A model generated the notes under the pieces. It was not told the origin of the DNA and ran no database searches. It was given only the letters and a program-made list of their open reading frames with translations. The position numbers and the translations under genes are program-made. From contig JAACDD010000055.1 in the NCBI GenBank assembly GCA_009937085.1, positions 1 to 10,113 on the forward strand: a stretch of DNA of 10,113 bases, read 5' to 3'. This DNA comes from Bacteroidota bacterium. Its GTDB lineage: Bacteria > Bacteroidota > Bacteroidia > Flavobacteriales > Flavobacteriaceae. This document shows, in pieces, positions 6,947 to 10,113 of this stretch; within the stretch, counting starts at the first letter, position 1, and every line of letters starts with the position of its first letter.

Positions 6947-8693
6947 ACGTCTTATTGTTTTTGTATTTGCACTTTTTTGCTTTGTAGGCGTAGCCCAGCA
7001 AGGCGATTTGTCGCATTTTGTTGTTCACAAAGTAAAAAAGAAAGAAACCCTTGAGGTCATTGCCGCTAGGTATGACATCACTACAGAACAAATAATTGCG
7101 CACAATCCATTTGCTAGTAAAGGGATTCGCAAACGGGATAAGCTTAAGATTCCCCGTTACAAAAAAGTAGTTAAGATTGCATCAGCTCCTGCGTTTGGAG
7201 AACATGTTGTTACCCCCAAAGAAACACTTTGGCGTGTGGCATATATGTACGGAGTTTCAATAGATTCCCTTCGTGTACTTAATCCTAAACTAGGGGATAC
7301 GCTTTCTATTGGGGCTTTGTTAAAAGTTCCATTAAAATCAGCTGAGGAAAATGTAGCCCAATTTAACTATTATACTGTACAGCCAAGAGAAGGATACTAC
7401 AGACTGGAACAAAAACTAGGATTAAATCGTCAACAATTAGAGGCCTTAAACCCTGAGCTTGTGGGCGTGGATTTGCAAGCAGGAATGGTGTTAAAAATAT
7501 CAAAAATCCAAGCGGATACATTGTTACACGAAAACACCCAACTCATTTCAAAGCCAAGTTTTTGGGACAGCACTTTTGTTACGCCTGTAGTTCGGATTGC
7601 GTTAATGGCACCTTTTCGACTTCCGCGTATTGAATTAGATTCTCTAATGCAAACCGAAAAAACACTTACAGAGCGCAACCTTACCACAGTTGCATTGGAT
7701 TTTTATGCAGGTATGCTTTTCGCTGCTGACAGCCTTAATACGGCAGGGCTAAGTGTCGAGCTTACCGTTTTTGATACTGAAAATCAACGTCACATCGTAG
7801 AGCAAATACTTAATCAGCACGATTTTGCTCAATTTGATGCAGTCATTGGGCCCTTTACTCCCGGAAATGTAAGTCGTGTTTCTCAGGCATTAATATTTTT
7901 TAATACCCCTGTTGTTTCGCCTTTGACACCCCGTAACTTCCAATCCTATAAAACGAGTTTTAATTCCATTCCGAGCAAAGAAAGCCTAAGTAAACGCATA
8001 GCCACATACATCGACTCGCTTGATGCGACCGTAGAAAACCCATGTATTTTAATTATTTCGGATGAGAAAAACCGAAAAACAGAGTTGAGCTTGCAGGAGC
8101 AATTTCCTCTTGCAGAAATTATTCGACCCGACGAACGATTTGGATTTGTAGCGCCTGACGTTGTAGATTCACTGCTTACGCCAACACGACCAAACTGGGT
8201 GTTTTTAGAAAGCGAAGACTTAAATCTTGTTACTAGTATGACCTCTATGCTAAATGCACAACAACGTGATGATAGGCAAGTGCAACTGATTACTCACTAC
8301 CGTTCGGCTACTTACGATGACCCTAACGTTTCGCAAGAACATTTGGGGAACGTACGGTTTACATACCCAAGTAACTTTCATATTAAACAAGATAGCACTA
8401 GATTAAAATTTGATGCATCGTATAAAACGCGTTTTGGTAAGGTACCCAACCGAACAGCGGTAAAAGGATTTGATGTGATGATTGATGTAGCACTTCGTAT
8501 TGCTGTGAAGCGAAGCTTATATGATGGTGTGTCATTGGGACTGGGAGAACAACTTCAACATCGTTTTGAGTACACCCCAATTCCCAATGGTGGTTATGAA
8601 AATACGGCCACCTATATCATTCAGCAACAGGGGTTTGAAATGATTGAAATTAAACCTCCTAACATCGTCGTGGATTCGTTGCAGTCTAGGTAG
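6903..8693 (+). CDS. Exported protein with three LysM domains and a periplasmic-binding-protein-like domain
   Basis: A predicted 596-residue envelope protein. From the ATG at 6903 it has a basic pair (Lys15-Arg16), a hydrophobic core (LIVFVFALFCFVGVA) and a likely cleavage site near AQ/QG (31-33). Three LysM modules follow, at about 38-86 (VKKKETLEVIAARY..), 100-146 (PKETLWRVAYMYGVS..) and 154-202 (REGYYRLEQKLGLN..), which bind peptidoglycan. From about 228 to the end the sequence resembles a type I periplasmic-binding fold (VRIALMAPF, FYAGMLFAADSLN, FDAVIGPFTPGNVSRVS, NTPVVSPLTP). Such proteins are common next to guaA in Flavobacteriia; the ligand is unknown. A role in sensing or organising cell wall synthesis is inference. 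The start is uncertain: ATG 6903 overlaps guaA by 44 nt, while TTG 6933 would give the compact leader MSGSKRLIVFVFALFCFVGV and a 14-nt overlap. No start codon exists after the guaA stop before the hydrophobic core. Confidence 0.88.
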   Translation: MILAQNLQQLLSGSKRLIVFVFALFCFVGVAQQGDLSHFVVHKVKKKETLEVIAARYDITTEQIIAHNPFASKGIRKRDKLKIPRYKKVVKIASAPAFGEHVVTPKETLWRVAYMYGVSIDSLRVLNPKLGDTLSIGALLKVPLKSAEENVAQFNYYTVQPREGYYRLEQKLGLNRQQLEALNPELVGVDLQAGMVLKISKIQADTLLHENTQLISKPSFWDSTFVTPVVRIALMAPFRLPRIELDSLMQTEKTLTERNLTTVALDFYAGMLFAADSLNTAGLSVELTVFDTENQRHIVEQILNQHDFAQFDAVIGPFTPGNVSRVSQALIFFNTPVVSPLTPRNFQSYKTSFNSIPSKESLSKRIATYIDSLDATVENPCILIISDEKNRKTELSLQEQFPLAEIIRPDERFGFVAPDVVDSLLTPTRPNWVFLESEDLNLVTSMTSMLNAQQRDDRQVQLITHYRSATYDDPNVSQEHLGNVRFTYPSNFHIKQDSTRLKFDASYKTRFGKVPNRTAVKGFDVMIDVALRIAVKRSLYDGVSLGLGEQLQHRFEYTPIPNGGYENTATYIIQQQGFEMIEIKPPNIVVDSLQSR

Positions 8694-8704
8694 TTTATTC
8701 TTTG

Positions 8705-8712
8705 TATTTTTG
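8705..8712 (+). promoter_or_regulatory. -7 promoter box for pyrG
   Basis: TATTTTTG, a perfect TAnnTTTG match followed by CACC, lies 12 nt after the LysM gene stop. A TTG at 8679-8681 lies 23 nt upstream, at the far limit for a -33 element. The expected start is around 8716-8719, giving a leader of about 15-18 nt to the pyrG ATG at 8734. An out-of-frame ATG at 8721 falls in that leader. Confidence 0.6.
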
Positions 8713-8733
8713 CACCTTTAATGCAATCAAGCT

Positions 8734-10113
8734 ATGCCTAAAACCAAATATATTTTTGTTACTGGAGGAGTTACATCTTCCCTTGGGAAAGGCATCATTT
8801 CTGCATCTTTAGCAAACTTATTACAGGCACGTGGACTGAAAACCACGATTCAAAAATTTGATCCATATATCAATGTTGACCCTGGAACGCTAAATCCCTA
8901 CGAACACGGCGAATGTTTTGTTACAGACGACGGCGCAGAAACAGATCTCGATCTGGGACATTACGAACGATTTTTGAATGTGCGTACTTCGCAAGCCAAC
9001 AACGTCACTACGGGACGTATTTACCAAAGTGTTATTCAAAAGGAGCGCCGCGGCGAGTTTCTGGGTAAAACAGTTCAAGTCATTCCACACATCACCAATG
9101 AAATAAAAGAACGCATGCAGTTGCTTGGTTCAACGGATGAATACGATGTGGTTATTACTGAAATTGGTGGAACTGTAGGTGACATTGAATCCTTACCATA
9201 TATAGAAGCAGTGCGTCAATTGCGATGGGAATTGGGACGGGAAAATTGTATTGTAATCCACCTTACGCTTGTGCCTTACCTTTCTGCAGCGGCAGAACTA
9301 AAAACAAAACCCACACAACACTCGGTAAAAACATTGATGGAAAGCGGTATAAACGCTGATGTTTTAGTTTGTCGTACTGAGCACGAACTTTCTGAAGATA
9401 TTCGCAACAAACTAGCGTTGTTCTGTAACGTTAAGCGCGAGGCGGTAATTCAATCTATTGACGCAGCTACAATTTACGATGTACCGCTTTTAATGCTTGA
9501 AGAAGGCTTAGATAGCGTTGTTTTAGATTTACTAGCATTACCAGATAATGTAGCACCGGACCTTGCAAATTGGAAAGCGTTTCTATCACGTCTAAAAAAC
9601 CCAAAGCAACATGTTCGAATTGGGCTTGTAGGAAAATATGTTGAACTACAAGATTCATACAAATCCATTTTGGAGGCATTTATTCATGCTGGTGCGGCTA
9701 ACGAAGTAAAAGTTGAGGTTGTTTCTATTCACTCGGAACACCTAACCCCCGAGAATTGTAAAACAAGTCTTGCAGGCCTTCACGGGCTACTTGTTGCACC
9801 CGGTTTTGGCTCTCGAGGGATAGAAGGGAAAATTAGCGCCATCAAATATGTACGAGAAAACAACATTCCATTTTTTGGAATTTGCTTGGGCATGCAAATG
9901 GCTGTTATTGAGTTTTCACGTAATGTGATTGGAATCAAAGATGCCAATTCAACAGAAATGGTAGAACAAACGCCAAACCCTGTTATTAGTTTAATGGACG
10001 AACAAAAAGAGGTGGAAAATAAAGGCGGAACGATGCGTCTTGGTACATGGGATTGTACCCTTTCACTTGGTAGTCGTGCGCATGAGATTTATCAAAAAGA
10101 TGCCATTAGCGAA
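8734..10113 (+). CDS. pyrG: CTP synthase (partial, C terminus beyond window)
   Basis: 460 codons are present and the frame is still open at the edge; the family is usually about 535-550 residues, so roughly 80 residues are missing. The enzyme converts UTP, ATP and glutamine to CTP. The N-terminal synthetase domain begins MPKTKYIFVTGGVTSSLGKG, with the P-loop-like GGVTSSLGKG at 11-20, followed by QKFDPYINVDPGTLNPYEHGE and TEIGGTVGDIES. The glutamine amidotransferase domain starts near VRIGLVGKYVELQDSY, has LLVAPGFGSRG, and its nucleophile is Cys384 in GICLGMQ. The His/Glu half of the triad lies outside the window. The ATG at 8734 gives the standard family N terminus. The gene has its own promoter box and pairs functionally with guaA, another glutamine-dependent nucleotide amidotransferase. 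Confidence 0.98.
   Translation, partial: MPKTKYIFVTGGVTSSLGKGIISASLANLLQARGLKTTIQKFDPYINVDPGTLNPYEHGECFVTDDGAETDLDLGHYERFLNVRTSQANNVTTGRIYQSVIQKERRGEFLGKTVQVIPHITNEIKERMQLLGSTDEYDVVITEIGGTVGDIESLPYIEAVRQLRWELGRENCIVIHLTLVPYLSAAAELKTKPTQHSVKTLMESGINADVLVCRTEHELSEDIRNKLALFCNVKREAVIQSIDAATIYDVPLLMLEEGLDSVVLDLLALPDNVAPDLANWKAFLSRLKNPKQHVRIGLVGKYVELQDSYKSILEAFIHAGAANEVKVEVVSIHSEHLTPENCKTSLAGLHGLLVAPGFGSRGIEGKISAIKYVRENNIPFFGICLGMQMAVIEFSRNVIGIKDANSTEMVEQTPNPVISLMDEQKEVENKGGTMRLGTWDCTLSLGSRAHEIYQKDAISE

Noticed and set aside
1..10113. A previously undescribed defence, mobile or biosynthetic system.
   Set aside because: All genes except the left-edge secreted protein belong to conserved housekeeping or well-known envelope families in a familiar Flavobacteriia order. 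No transposase, integrase, repeat array, tRNA or toxin-antitoxin pair was seen.

Overview
The window looks like a chromosomal segment of a Bacteroidota bacterium, most likely class Flavobacteriia. The evidence is the gene order rpmB-rpmG-DUF4295-ftsY-rimO followed by bshC, guaA, a LysM protein and pyrG; the small Bacteroidota-specific DUF4295 gene; promoter boxes of the Bacteroidota type (TAnnTTTG) in front of transcription units; and the absence of Shine-Dalgarno sequences before the genes. Species cannot be named from this sequence.

Layout. Positions 1-409 (minus strand) hold the 5' part of a secreted-protein gene that runs off the left edge; it ends where a phage-tail-collar-like domain seems to begin. 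Positions 410-808 are an AT-rich, gene-free divergent intergenic region with a 16-bp perfect palindrome and, at its right end, the ribosomal promoter. Positions 809-1391 are a compact three-gene ribosomal protein operon (L28, L33, DUF4295/probable bL38) closed by a clear intrinsic terminator. Positions 1464-3721 carry ftsY (signal recognition particle receptor) and rimO (ribosomal protein S12 methylthiotransferase), 11 bp apart. bshC (bacillithiol synthesis) follows at 3758-5359. guaA (GMP synthase) overlaps the 5' end of a gene for an exported protein with three LysM domains and a periplasmic-binding-protein-like domain (5420-8693). pyrG (CTP synthase) starts at 8734 and runs off the right edge.

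Functionally this is a housekeeping region. The left half serves the ribosome and protein targeting. The right half contains two glutamine-dependent amidotransferases that make GMP and CTP, a low-molecular-weight-thiol gene and an envelope protein. I found no mobile element, RNA gene, CRISPR array or defence system. The most interesting signal is transcriptional: before ftsY, bshC and guaA a -7-like promoter box ends only 3-4 nt upstream of the start codon, which predicts leaderless or nearly leaderless mRNAs, whereas rpmB and pyrG have short leaders of roughly 15-20 nt.
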